From contig CAVZEU010000007.1 in the NCBI GenBank assembly GCA_963774415.1, positions 1 to 64,000 of the forward strand: a stretch of 64,000 bases of DNA, written 5' to 3'. Source of the stretch: SZUA-36 sp963774415. GTDB lineage: Bacteria; Pseudomonadota; Gammaproteobacteria; Xanthomonadales; SZUA-36. The position numbers were made by a program, and so were the translations under genes. Shown one piece after another: positions 18,951 through 27,578 of the stretch (within the stretch, counting starts at the first letter, position 1; every line of letters starts with the position of its first letter). Below the pieces are notes generated by a model, which worked only from the letters and a program-made list of their open reading frames with translations, was not told the origin of the DNA and searched no databases.

Positions 18951-19910
18951 TTATTTGCCGCCTTCCAGGCACGCGGCCAGCGCATCGCTTGCCTCGACCA
19001 GCGCGCTCGTGATTCCGGGTTCCGTGGCGGCGTGCCCGGCGTCATCGACCCACCGCAACCGGGAACCGGGCCAGGCCGAGTGCAACTCGAATGCCGCACC
19101 CGGGGGACACACCATGTCATAGCGGCCCTGCACGATATGGGCCGGCAGATGGGTGATGCTGCGCATGTTCTCCAGAATCTGGTTTTCATCCAGAAAACAA
19201 CGGTTGACGAAGTAGTGCGTTTCCAGCCGCGCCATCGGAACGGCCATTTTATCGTCGCCGAAGTGCTGTAGCAGGCTCTCGTCCGGCCGTAAAGTCGAGC
19301 AGCGGGCTTCCCAGGTCGACCAGGCCTTGGCTGCATTGCCACGGACCTCGGCATCGTCGTCGTTGAGCAACTCGTGGTAGGCGTTGACCAGGTCACGTTC
19401 GCGTCCCGGCGCGACCGGGGCCAGAAAATCAGCGTAGTGCTCGGCGAAGGCCTGCGGCGCAGCGGTGTAGTAGAACCAGTCGAGGTCGGTTGGGCGAGCG
19501 AGGAAAATACCGCGCAGTATCAGCCCGCTGACGCGATCTGGATGCGCCTGCGCGTACACCAGCGACAGCGTGGAACCCCAACTGCCGCCAAACAGTGCCC
19601 ATTGCTTTATTCCAAGGTGCTCGCGGATACGCTCGATATCGCCGACCAGGTCCCCCGTCGTGTTCGAAGCGGTCTCGGCGAATGGCCGCGAACGCCCGCA
19701 ACCGCGCTGGTCGAAGAGCACGATACGCCACGCTTTCGGGTCGAAAAACCTGCGACTCTTGTCGTCGCAGCCCCCGCCCGGGCCGCCATGAACGAACAGA
19801 ATCGGCTGGCCTTCCGGGTTCCCGCATTCCTCGACGTAGAGGACGTGCGGCGACTCCACGGGAAGCTCGAAATGGTTGAATGGCTGGATTTCGGGATAAA
19901 GCGTACGCAT
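18951..19910 (-). CDS. pip: Proline iminopeptidase
   Basis: A 319-residue alpha/beta hydrolase with the oxyanion-hole motif HGGPGGG (41-47), DQRGCGRS (68-75) and the nucleophile elbow GGSWGS with S110. The acid lies in GRYDMVCP and the histidine in DDAGHAATEP. This is the canonical layout of cytosolic proline iminopeptidase (peptidase S33), which releases N-terminal proline from peptides. Length is typical (310-320). The start has only a weak SD. A terminator follows the stop. Confidence 0.92.
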   Translation of the reverse strand: MRTLYPEIQPFNHFELPVESPHVLYVEECGNPEGQPILFVHGGPGGGCDDKSRRFFDPKAWRIVLFDQRGCGRSRPFAETASNTTGDLVGDIERIREHLGIKQWALFGGSWGSTLSLVYAQAHPDRVSGLILRGIFLARPTDLDWFYYTAAPQAFAEHYADFLAPVAPGRERDLVNAYHELLNDDDAEVRGNAAKAWSTWEARCSTLRPDESLLQHFGDDKMAVPMARLETHYFVNRCFLDENQILENMRSITHLPAHIVQGRYDMVCPPGAAFELHSAWPGSRLRWVDDAGHAATEPGITSALVEASDALAACLEGGK

Positions 19911-19944
19911 GGCGATTCTGCCGTCTCATTATGCCACGACAGTC

Positions 19945-19973
19945 GGGTTCAGAGTAAAGGGACAGTGTAAACC
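19945..19973. repeat. Inverted-orientation copy of the TTTACTCTG motif
   Basis: GTTCAGAGTAAAGGGACAGTGTAAACCC reads as the reverse complement of the tandem unit seen at 12271 and 23212. It lies between the iminopeptidase start and the AT-rich phasin regulatory region. Confidence 0.6.
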
Positions 19974-20054
19974 CGCTTTAAAGCATAAATTATCCGGCAG
20001 GGGGTGCGGCGATGGCTAGCCCAGTTAGCGCAGAATTCCACAATGTTATTCTTT

Positions 20055-20214
20055 TGCATCGCAACTTTATAGTTCAGTAGTTATAATTTATAGTGCGTTG
20101 CATTATAAACTATTGAATATCTATTATCATATATAGCTGAATAGTCATTATATTTTGCATTATTAAATATTTATGTTGCATTGCAAAATACTCCATGTAT
20201 AATAGTGCAATGCA
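20055..20214. promoter_or_regulatory. Phasin promoter with four TGC-N3-GCA PhaR-type operators
   Basis: Four copies of TGC-N3-GCA occur: TGCATCGCA (20055-20063), TGCGTTGCA (20094-20102), TGCATTGCA (20177-20185) and TGCAATGCA (20206-20214). The third overlaps a -35 element TTGCAT (20176-20181). After a 16-bp spacer comes -10 TATAAT (20198-20203), and the fourth covers the expected start point near 20210. The layout fits repression by PhaR, whose reported targets are TGC-rich dyads upstream of phasin genes; phaR is encoded 500 bp downstream. The region is strikingly AT-rich for this genome. Confidence 0.7.
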
Positions 20215-20250
20215 ATAAATCTCATTACCCCTGGAACTGGAGAAACTGAA

Positions 20251-20625
20251 ATGACGAACTTTGCCGAGAATTTTGAAAAATTATCTGAAATGCAGAAGAA
20301 GAGCTTCGAGCCGGCGCGAAACCTGGCTGAATTCGCGGTAGGCGCGTTCGAAACGTTAGCCCGCCAGAACTATGCTTTTGCAGGCGATGTGCTTGAGTTT
20401 GCAGTCGCTCAGGCGAAGCTGCCTGTCGACGTCGCTGACCCGAGAGAATTGTTCGAACGCCAGGTTTCTGCGACCCGTCAATTTGCAGAATTGGTGAACG
20501 AGCGTGCGATCGAGTACGTCGAACTGAGCAAGTCCTTCAACGACACCTCTGCGTCGTTGTTCGAACAGGAGCTCGGTGAAGCCGCCAAGCCGGCGCGTAA
20601 AACGGCAGCCAAGAAGGCAGCCTGA
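20251..20625 (+). CDS. phaP: Phasin (PHA granule-associated protein)
   Basis: A 124-residue, helix-forming protein with the phasin pattern: MTNFAENFEKLSEMQKKSFEP, amphipathic heptads through residue 110, and an alanine/lysine-rich tail (AAKPARKTAAKKAA). Phasins coat polyhydroxyalkanoate granules. GGAG lies 8 nt before the ATG. It is followed by an intrinsic terminator and then by phaR and phaC. The upstream operator array implies tight control by PhaR. Confidence 0.9.
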   Translation: MTNFAENFEKLSEMQKKSFEPARNLAEFAVGAFETLARQNYAFAGDVLEFAVAQAKLPVDVADPRELFERQVSATRQFAELVNERAIEYVELSKSFNDTSASLFEQELGEAAKPARKTAAKKAA

Positions 20626-20645
20626 AACCGCCCATCGGTGTTGAC

Positions 20646-20679
20646 AAAAAAGGCGCTCGTTGATCGGGCGCCTTTTTTT
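20646..20679 (+). terminator. Rho-independent terminator after phaP
   Basis: AAAAAAGGCGCTCG pairs with TCGGGCGCCTTTTTT around a short loop, with one mismatch, and is followed by a run of T. It is near-symmetric and could act in both directions. It separates phaP from the phaR-phaC pair. Confidence 0.85.
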
Positions 20680-20732
20680 GTGCGCCGTGCCGGCAATAAC
20701 GGTAGAATCACAAGGAACGCGGGATCGATGAC

Positions 20733-21188
20733 ATGGCCGACACGCACCTCATCAAAAAATATGCCAACCGGCGTTTGTACGACACCACCACCAGTTCGCA
20801 CATCACGCTCGACGGCATCTATGACCTCATCGTCGACGGCAACGACGTCAAGATCGTGGACGATACGACGGGAGAGGATATTTCACGGCTGATCCTGTTG
20901 CAGATCATCGCCGAACGGGAACAAGGCGGCCGGCCAATGCTCGACGCGGACTTCCTGATGCGGGTCCTGCGCCTGTACGGAGATCCGATGCAGGATTTGG
21001 TAGGCGAATTTCTCTCGCGCAGCTTCGACACCTTTATGGAGCAGCAAAAGCAATACCAGGAACAGATGCGCGCGGCGATGGCGTCGACCCCGCTGGCCAC
21101 CATGCAGGAACTCGCCGCCAGCAACCTCAAGGCCTGGCAGGCGATGCAGGAAGCGATTTTAGGCAAGATGAAACCCAAGGAGGACTGA
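20733..21188 (+). CDS. phaR: PHA synthesis repressor PhaR
   Basis: A 151-residue protein with the diagnostic N-terminal DNA-binding region KKYANRRLYDTTTSSHITL (about residues 8-26), followed by the PHB-accumulation domain (LLQIIAEREQGGRP, FLMRVLRLYGDPMQ). PhaR binds both DNA and PHA granules and releases phasin repression when polymer is present. It lies 12 nt upstream of phaC and is likely cotranscribed. Its presumed operators are the four TGC-N3-GCA sites upstream of the phasin gene. Confidence 0.93.
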   Translation: MADTHLIKKYANRRLYDTTTSSHITLDGIYDLIVDGNDVKIVDDTTGEDISRLILLQIIAEREQGGRPMLDADFLMRVLRLYGDPMQDLVGEFLSRSFDTFMEQQKQYQEQMRAAMASTPLATMQELAASNLKAWQAMQEAILGKMKPKED

Positions 21189-21200
21189 GAGGACTCGCGC

Positions 21201-23000
21201 GTGACTGACGACCAGACAAAACAACCGGGCAACGACACTATTGGCAAAATGACCTCGGATTTCATGGACACACTGTTGCGCAACCAGGAGGCCTTCGCCA
21301 AGCTGATGAGTGCGCCGCAGGAAACGATCACCAGCATGCTCGATCCGTTCAATATCGCGGCGTCATTCACGGAGGGCGCCAGGCAGCTGGCATCCAACCC
21401 GGCCAAACTGATGCAGGCCAACATGGATCTGTGGCAACAGCATCTGCAACTCTGGCAGCACACGGCGGAACGAATGCTGGGCAAGAGCACCAGCCCGGCC
21501 GTCGAGCCGGATAAAGGCGACCGCCGGTTCAAATCGAAGGCGTGGACCGAAAACGAACTGTTCAGCGTCATCATGCAATCCTACCTGATAACCAGCCGGT
21601 GGCTGACAAAGACGATGTCGAACATCGACAACCTCAGCGAGGAGGACGCCCACAAACTGCGATTTCATACCAAGCTGCTCGCCGACGCCCTGGCGCCGAG
21701 CAATTTCCTGTTCACGAACCCCGAAGTCATTCAGGAAACCTTCCAAAGCGGTGGGCAGAACCTGATTCGCGGCATGGAGAACCTGCAACGCGACCTGGAA
21801 GCCGGCAACGGCCAACTCAAGATCACGATGGTTGACGAGTCGACCTACGAGCTGGGCAAAAACATCGCGACGGCGCCCGGCAAGGTTGTTTTCCAGAACG
21901 ATATACTGCAGCTGATCCAGTATGCGCCGACGACGGCCGAGGTTTACCGCCGGCCATTGCTGATTTTCCCGCCCTGGATCAACAAGTTTTACATCCTGGA
22001 CCTGCAGCCCGAGAACTCTTTCATCCGCTGGGCCGTCGACAAGGGCTACACGGTGTTTGTCGTGTCCTGGGCCAACCCCGATACCGCCCTTTCGCGCAAA
22101 ACCATGGACGACTACCTTAGCGAAGGCATCCTGCAGTCGCTCGACGCGGTAGAAAGCGCAACCGGGGAACGCGAAGTGACCACGATCGGTTACTGTATCG
22201 GCGGTACGCTGCTGGGTGCGGCGCTGGCGTACATGGCGGCGAAAGGCGACGATCGGATAAAGGCGGTGACGTTTTTCGCAGCGCAGATGGATTTCTCGGA
22301 AGCCGGCGATCTCAGGGTATTCATCGACGAGACCCAACTCGCGCGCCTCGACGAGCAGATGGAAGAAACGGGTTATCTCGATGGTGACACGATGTACTCC
22401 GCTTTCAATCTGCTGCGTTCCAACGACCTCATCTGGTCGTTCTACGTCAACAATTACCTGTTGGGCAAGGAACCGCTGCAGTTCGATCTTTTGTACTGGA
22501 ATGCGGACACGACACGCATGCCGCACGCATTGCACATGTTCTACCTGCGGGAAATGTACCTGAACAACAACCTGGCCAAGCCGAATGGCATATCGTTGTG
22601 TGGCGTGCCCATTGACCTGGGCAAGGTGACGGTGCCGATCTACCTGCAGTCTGCGCGGGAAGACCACATCGCCCCCTATGTCTCCGTCTTCAAGGCCCGC
22701 AAACTGTTTTCCGGACCGGTGCGTTTCTGCCTCGCCGGGTCGGGCCACATCGCCGGCGTCATCAACCCGCCGTGCGCCAACAAGTACAACTACTGGATGA
22801 ACGAAGACCAGCCGGATGATCTCGACGAGTGGCTCGCCAACGCCGAGTCCCATCCGGGTTCATGGTGGAATGACTGGGACCAGTGGCTGCAGCAATACTC
22901 GGGCGAACTCGTCGCGGCGCGGGAACCGGGTTCGGGCGATTTGCCGGCGCTGGAAGATGCGCCCGGCTCCTACGTCAAGGTCAAGAATCGGCCGGCCTGA
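21201..23000 (+). CDS. phaC: Class I poly(3-hydroxyalkanoate) synthase
   Basis: The 599-residue enzyme polymerises hydroxyacyl-CoA to PHA at the granule surface. The lipase-like box is GYCIGG with active-site C332. The catalytic Asp lies in SAREDHIAPY and the His in GSGHIAGV. The long N-terminal domain and length (about 590) match class I synthases acting alone, not class III, which need PhaE. The GTG start has GAGAGGA 7 nt upstream. It is immediately downstream of phaR. No phaA or phaB is in the window. Confidence 0.94.
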   Translation: MTDDQTKQPGNDTIGKMTSDFMDTLLRNQEAFAKLMSAPQETITSMLDPFNIAASFTEGARQLASNPAKLMQANMDLWQQHLQLWQHTAERMLGKSTSPAVEPDKGDRRFKSKAWTENELFSVIMQSYLITSRWLTKTMSNIDNLSEEDAHKLRFHTKLLADALAPSNFLFTNPEVIQETFQSGGQNLIRGMENLQRDLEAGNGQLKITMVDESTYELGKNIATAPGKVVFQNDILQLIQYAPTTAEVYRRPLLIFPPWINKFYILDLQPENSFIRWAVDKGYTVFVVSWANPDTALSRKTMDDYLSEGILQSLDAVESATGEREVTTIGYCIGGTLLGAALAYMAAKGDDRIKAVTFFAAQMDFSEAGDLRVFIDETQLARLDEQMEETGYLDGDTMYSAFNLLRSNDLIWSFYVNNYLLGKEPLQFDLLYWNADTTRMPHALHMFYLREMYLNNNLAKPNGISLCGVPIDLGKVTVPIYLQSAREDHIAPYVSVFKARKLFSGPVRFCLAGSGHIAGVINPPCANKYNYWMNEDQPDDLDEWLANAESHPGSWWNDWDQWLQQYSGELVAAREPGSGDLPALEDAPGSYVKVKNRPA

Positions 23001-23211
23001 CGTCTGCGCGAGTATCACATAGCTACCGGCACCCCTGACCCAGCGGGACCACGATCGGAAAAATAAACTCACCTTCGACGATGACCTGGCGGCTCACACC
23101 CATTGGCTGGCGGAGGGGCGCAGCCTTCTGAGGTTGCGGCGCCTGGCTGGGTTGGCGTCGGAGTGGAATGGCTAGCAGGTTCGCCAACGCCGTGACTGGC
23201 CCGCTTCAAAC

Positions 23212-23240
23212 TTTTTACTGTGTCCCCCTACCCTGACCCA
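23212..23240. repeat. Copy of the TTTACTCTG motif supplying the RND pump stop codon
   Basis: TTTTTACTGTGTCC then CCCTACCCTGACCCA is a degenerate tandem unit. The RND pump stop (TAA at 23215-23217) and its last eight residues (MGQGRGTQ) are encoded within it. Confidence 0.55.
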
Positions 23241-26200
23241 TTTCAGACTTTTGGCGGCAGTACTGGCCGAAATAGACCGCCGGTATCACGAGCAGCGTCA
23301 GCATGGTCGAGGCGAAGGCGCCGAAGATCAGCGAGATCGCCAGGCCGCCGAACACCGGATCAGACAGCATGACCGCCGAACCGAGGATAATCGCCAGCGC
23401 GGTCAGCAGGATCGGCCGCAGGCGTACGGCGCCCGCTTGCAGCACCGCCTGATCGAGCGACAGGCCCTGGCTGCGGCGCTCGATGATGAAATCGATCAGC
23501 AGCAACGAGTTGCGCACGACGATGCCGGCCAGCGCGATGACGCCGATCATCGAGGTCGCGGTGAACGGCTGGCCCATCAGCCAGTGGCCGGGGAACACGC
23601 CGACCAGGGTCAGCGGGATCGCGCCCATGACGATGAATGGCAGCAGGAAAGAACGGTAGTACGCGACCAGCAACAGGTAGATGAGCACGAGCGCGACGAA
23701 AAAGGCGGTGCCGAGATCCCGAAACACGTCGAGCGTCAGGCGCATCTCGCCGAGCCAGAACATCTGTACGCGGTCGAGCTCGGCGGGTTGCGCATCGGTG
23801 AAACCCAGGTTGTCCACCGCCAGCTGCTCGCCGCCCGCCAGCGGCAGCCCGGACAGCGCCTGCGTCAGCGCAATCACGCCGTAGACCGGGCTCGAGTGCA
23901 GCATGTTGCCCGCGAGGTAGACCACCGCGTGCTGGTCGTGCGTGTAGTAAGGCCGCTCCCGGGTCACCGGTTCGATGCGCGCGACGCTTGACAGCGCCAC
24001 CTGCCGGCCCTGGTCGTTCAGGAGGTAGAGTCCGGACAACACACTCGTATCGGCGCGTTTTGGCCGCGGCAGGCGCAGGATGATCGGTACCGGTTCGCGC
24101 GCGGTGTCCTCGTGCAGGTCACCGACGGTGACGCCACTGAAATAAGCCGCAACCTGCCCGGCGACCGCCGCCGGCGTGAGACCGGCGAGCGCGGCGGCGT
24201 CACGATTCACGATCAACCGGTACTCGGTCAACTCCTGCCCGACCGAGTCGTCTACGTTGGTCATGCCGTAAACACTCGGATAGAACTCACGCTTGACGCG
24301 TCCCGCCAGTGCCCGCAGTTGAGCGTAATCGGGACCGTACAACGCCGCCAGCATCTGCGAGCGCACCGGCGGGCCCGGAGGCGTCTCGAACAGCTTGATG
24401 CGGGCCTCGGGAAATGCGGCGCGCACGGGCGCCAACGCGTCGTACAGTGCCTGGGCAATGGCGTGCGAGCCGCGGGAGCGCTGGTGCTTGCCGACGAGGT
24501 TGACGCGAATCTGCGCGAGATCGGTTCCGCTGAGCATCACGTCACCGCGGACCAGGGCCGCGAAATCCTCCGGCGCCGGCTCGCCGAGGAAGGTCTGATA
24601 GTCGGTGACGGCTGGATTCTGCGCCACCACCTCTGCAACCGCCTGCGCCACGCGCCCGGTCGCCTCCAGCGCGGTGCCGGTCGGCAGGTCGATTTCAAGC
24701 AACAGCGTGTTGACGTTATCGTCCGGCAGCATCTTCAGTTCCACCCCGAGCGCGGACAGCGGGCCGTCGACACCGGCCGGACGGAGAAACTGCCACATGG
24801 GTTGCAGCATCACCAAAACCAGCAGCGCCGCCACGCCGGCGAACAACATCCGCCGCTTGCGGCGTGAAGCCAGCAGGGGACGGAACAGCCGCAGATAGAG
24901 CCGGTGCAAGCGGTCCTGCGGCGCCTCGCCGCGCTCTTCGAGTGTTTGCTCAGCGGCTTCGGCCATCACCCGCCGGCTTCTGCGCTTGAGCCAGCGATAA
25001 GCGACGTAAGGCACCACGGTATAGGCGATTACCAGCGAGGCCAGCATCGCGATGGGTGCGTTGAACGGGATGGGTCCCATGAACGGCCCCATCATCCCGG
25101 TTACGAATGCCATCGGGATCAGCGCCAGGATCACGGTGAAGGTGGCGACGATGGTCGGTTTGCCGATCTCGTTGGCCGCGGCCACCACCAGCCGGCCGAA
25201 ATTGGCCTGGCGATGATGGTGCAAATGCCGGTGGATGTTCTCGATCACGACGATGCCGTCGTCCACCAGCAGGCCCAGCGACAGGATCAGCGCGAACAGC
25301 GTGATGCGGTTGATGCTCTGGCCGGCGATCCAGCCGATGCCGAGCACCACGAACAGGATCAGCGGAATGGACAGCGCAACCACGCCGGCCTCGCGCCAGC
25401 CGAGGAACAGCATCAGGATCGCGACCACCGCCACGATCGAGATGCCCAGGTGCTCGATCAGCGTGTTGACGGCGTCGTCCGCCCTGGCGCCGTCGTCGCG
25501 GGTGACCGTGATCCGCACACCATCCGGCAAGGCCTGGCGCTCGACAGTCGCAAGCCGCTGCAGCACCGCCTGCGCCACTTCGACGCCGTTGCTGCCCTGT
25601 TGGCGCGCGATGTTGATGGTCACCGCCGGCTCCGGCGCGCGGCCGCCGCCGGCCGCGGCCGGACCCAGCCCCAGCGTCGAGGACACGTCGTCGGTCACCG
25701 CCCCGCGTTCGATGCGTGCGACTTCACGCAGGTACACCGGGCGGTCTTGATCCACCGCGACCACGGCGCCGCCGAGCGCCGCCGCGTCGCCGAAGGCGGC
25801 GTAGGTCCGGATCGGAGCGGCGCGTTGGCCCGTGATGACCGTGCCGGCGGGCCGCACCACGTTGGCCGCGCCGAGCGCAGCGGCGACCCGCGCTGGCGTC
25901 AGGCCGTGCGCAGCCAATGCGGCGGGGTCGAGCCAGACACGCACCGCCGGCGCGCCCGCGCCCTGCACCCCGCTCTTGCCGACACCCGGCACGCTGCGGA
26001 GCTGCTCGACCACGTTGTCGGCCAGCGCGCGCAACGCCTGTGGCGCCATCTCCGGCGCGCTCAGTGTCAACGTCAAAATCGGCACGTCATACAGCGATAG
26101 CGCCCGGATCAGCGGCGGCTGCGCGCCCGGCGGCAGGCGGTCCAGGTTGCCGTTGACCTGGTTGTAGACCTTGACCAGGCTGCGCTCCTCGGCCTCGCCG

Positions 26201-26517
26201 ACGTCGAACCGCACCGTCACCATCGCCGCGTCATTGGCGGCATAGCCATCGGTGTGGTCGACGCCGGGAATGGACGCGAGCAGCGCCTCCAGTGGCCGTA
26301 CGACCTGGTTGAGCATCTCGCGGGCGCCGTAACCGGGGCGCGAGACGCTGATATTCACCACCGGCACCACGATATCCGGGTTGTAGGTTCGCGGCGTGGC
26401 CAGGATCGCGAGCGCACCGAACAGCGTCACCGCAACGATGGACAGCGGTGTCAGCTTGGAGTGCAGAAACGCGCGGGCCAGCCGGCCGGCGATATTGAGC
26501 GGCTGGCGTTCAGTCAC
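23215..26517 (-). CDS. RND-family efflux permease (AcrB/HAE1-like)
   Basis: An inner-membrane proton/drug antiporter subunit of about 1100 residues with two large periplasmic loops. The TM4 proton-relay aspartates are present in LGLLVDDGIVVIENI. The N-terminus (FLHSKLTPLSIVAVTLFGALAI) forms TM1. The GTG at 26517 is the preferred start: AGGAG lies 7 nt upstream and it overlaps the adaptor stop (26510) by 8 bases; the open frame runs further to 26583. It is the last gene of the BigR-like repressor-DUF2892-TolC-adaptor-RND operon. Substrate unknown. The C-terminal residues are repeat-derived. Confidence 0.92.
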   Translation of the reverse strand: MTERQPLNIAGRLARAFLHSKLTPLSIVAVTLFGALAILATPRTYNPDIVVPVVNISVSRPGYGAREMLNQVVRPLEALLASIPGVDHTDGYAANDAAMVTVRFDVGEAEERSLVKVYNQVNGNLDRLPPGAQPPLIRALSLYDVPILTLTLSAPEMAPQALRALADNVVEQLRSVPGVGKSGVQGAGAPAVRVWLDPAALAAHGLTPARVAAALGAANVVRPAGTVITGQRAAPIRTYAAFGDAAALGGAVVAVDQDRPVYLREVARIERGAVTDDVSSTLGLGPAAAGGGRAPEPAVTINIARQQGSNGVEVAQAVLQRLATVERQALPDGVRITVTRDDGARADDAVNTLIEHLGISIVAVVAILMLFLGWREAGVVALSIPLILFVVLGIGWIAGQSINRITLFALILSLGLLVDDGIVVIENIHRHLHHHRQANFGRLVVAAANEIGKPTIVATFTVILALIPMAFVTGMMGPFMGPIPFNAPIAMLASLVIAYTVVPYVAYRWLKRRSRRVMAEAAEQTLEERGEAPQDRLHRLYLRLFRPLLASRRKRRMLFAGVAALLVLVMLQPMWQFLRPAGVDGPLSALGVELKMLPDDNVNTLLLEIDLPTGTALEATGRVAQAVAEVVAQNPAVTDYQTFLGEPAPEDFAALVRGDVMLSGTDLAQIRVNLVGKHQRSRGSHAIAQALYDALAPVRAAFPEARIKLFETPPGPPVRSQMLAALYGPDYAQLRALAGRVKREFYPSVYGMTNVDDSVGQELTEYRLIVNRDAAALAGLTPAAVAGQVAAYFSGVTVGDLHEDTAREPVPIILRLPRPKRADTSVLSGLYLLNDQGRQVALSSVARIEPVTRERPYYTHDQHAVVYLAGNMLHSSPVYGVIALTQALSGLPLAGGEQLAVDNLGFTDAQPAELDRVQMFWLGEMRLTLDVFRDLGTAFFVALVLIYLLLVAYYRSFLLPFIVMGAIPLTLVGVFPGHWLMGQPFTATSMIGVIALAGIVVRNSLLLIDFIIERRSQGLSLDQAVLQAGAVRLRPILLTALAIILGSAVMLSDPVFGGLAISLIFGAFASTMLTLLVIPAVYFGQYCRQKSEMGQGRGTQ

Positions 26518-27577
26518 TTGGTGCTCCTGTAACGCGGGTGCCATTGCCCAGCGACAGCGTCGGCGCCTTGACCACGCGCTCACCGGCTTCGATCCCGGCG
26601 GCGATCACGGCCAGCTTGTCTTCCGCGCCGGTGGCGGTTCGCACCGGGCGGAATCGCGCCGCGCCGCGCTCATCCACCACGAACACGCCGGTCAGACCGG
26701 CGCGCTCGGTCACGGCGCTCACGGGCACCACCACCGCCGTGCGGTTGCCGGTCGGTACCCGCACCTCGGCGTAAGCGCCATACGGGGGTTCGGCCGCGCC
26801 AGCCAACCGCAACTTGACCTTGTGGGTGCGGGTCGCCGGATCGGCCGCATCCACGCGCTCGATCACGGTGCCGGTGTAGCGCTGGCTCTGCACCGAGACC
26901 TGCAGCTCTGCGCCGAGCGGCAGATGCGGGTAAACCGCTTCACCCACTTCCAATTCGACTTCAGTAACGCCGCCGACCACCAGCGCCACCACCACGCCGG
27001 GCGCCGCGTAGTCGCCGGCCTTGAGCGGCAGCAAAGCCAGCAGCCCGTCGAACGGCGCCCGGACCTCGGCGTACTGCAAGTCCGAGCGCGCCGCCGTCAA
27101 CGCCTGCCTGGCCGCCCGGGCCTTTGCTTGCGCGGCGACGTAACGCTGGTGTACCTGTTCGTATTCGCGCGGCGCCACCGCGCCTTCCTTACGCAGCGCA
27201 GCGAAGCGCGCCTCGTCTGCGGCCGCCTGCGTCGCTTCGGCACCGCTGCCGGCGGCGTCGGCCTTCGCCGTGGCCAGGCGCGCATGCGCTTGATCGGCGC
27301 CGACCGCCAGCAACAGCTCGCCGCGCTTGACTTGCGAGCCGGCTGTCACCGGCGCCGCGGTCACCCGGCCACCGTACATCGACGCCAGCCGCGCCCGCCG
27401 TTCACGGGTCACCGTCGCCGGTAACGTGATCGATTGCGTCAGCGTTTGCGCGCGCGCCTCTGTCACTTCGAGCGAGACTGCGGGGCCGCTTGCGGCCGCG
27501 GGCTCCGCGGCCTCACGCGAGCAGCCGGCGAGCAGGCTCACACCTACCAGTAACGACGCCCTGAGCCATGCTTGCAT
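26510..27577 (-). CDS. RND periplasmic adaptor (membrane fusion lipoprotein)
   Basis: 355 residues. The signal peptide ends in a lipobox (SLLAGC, Cys at about residue 18), so it is a lipid-anchored periplasmic adaptor. Lipoyl-like and alpha-hairpin segments follow (AAPVTAGSQVKRGELLLAVG, VRAPFDGLLALLPLKAGDYAAPG) and then a beta-barrel domain. GGAGG lies 8 nt before the ATG at 27577; the ATG follows the TolC stop by one base. It bridges the RND pump and the TolC-like channel encoded next to it. Confidence 0.9.
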   Translation of the reverse strand: MQAWLRASLLVGVSLLAGCSREAAEPAAASGPAVSLEVTEARAQTLTQSITLPATVTRERRARLASMYGGRVTAAPVTAGSQVKRGELLLAVGADQAHARLATAKADAAGSGAEATQAAADEARFAALRKEGAVAPREYEQVHQRYVAAQAKARAARQALTAARSDLQYAEVRAPFDGLLALLPLKAGDYAAPGVVVALVVGGVTEVELEVGEAVYPHLPLGAELQVSVQSQRYTGTVIERVDAADPATRTHKVKLRLAGAAEPPYGAYAEVRVPTGNRTAVVVPVSAVTERAGLTGVFVVDERGAARFRPVRTATGAEDKLAVIAAGIEAGERVVKAPTLSLGNGTRVTGAPSD

Positions 27578-27578
27578 G

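Noticed and set aside
21363..22853. A 496-codon minus-strand frame opposite phaC
   Set aside because: PhaC on the plus strand has an intact lipase box and full family length; the reverse frame has no motif.
24904..26100. A 398-codon plus-strand frame opposite the RND pump
   Set aside because: His/Arg/Gln-rich shadow of the RND gene, which has its proton-relay aspartates on the other strand.
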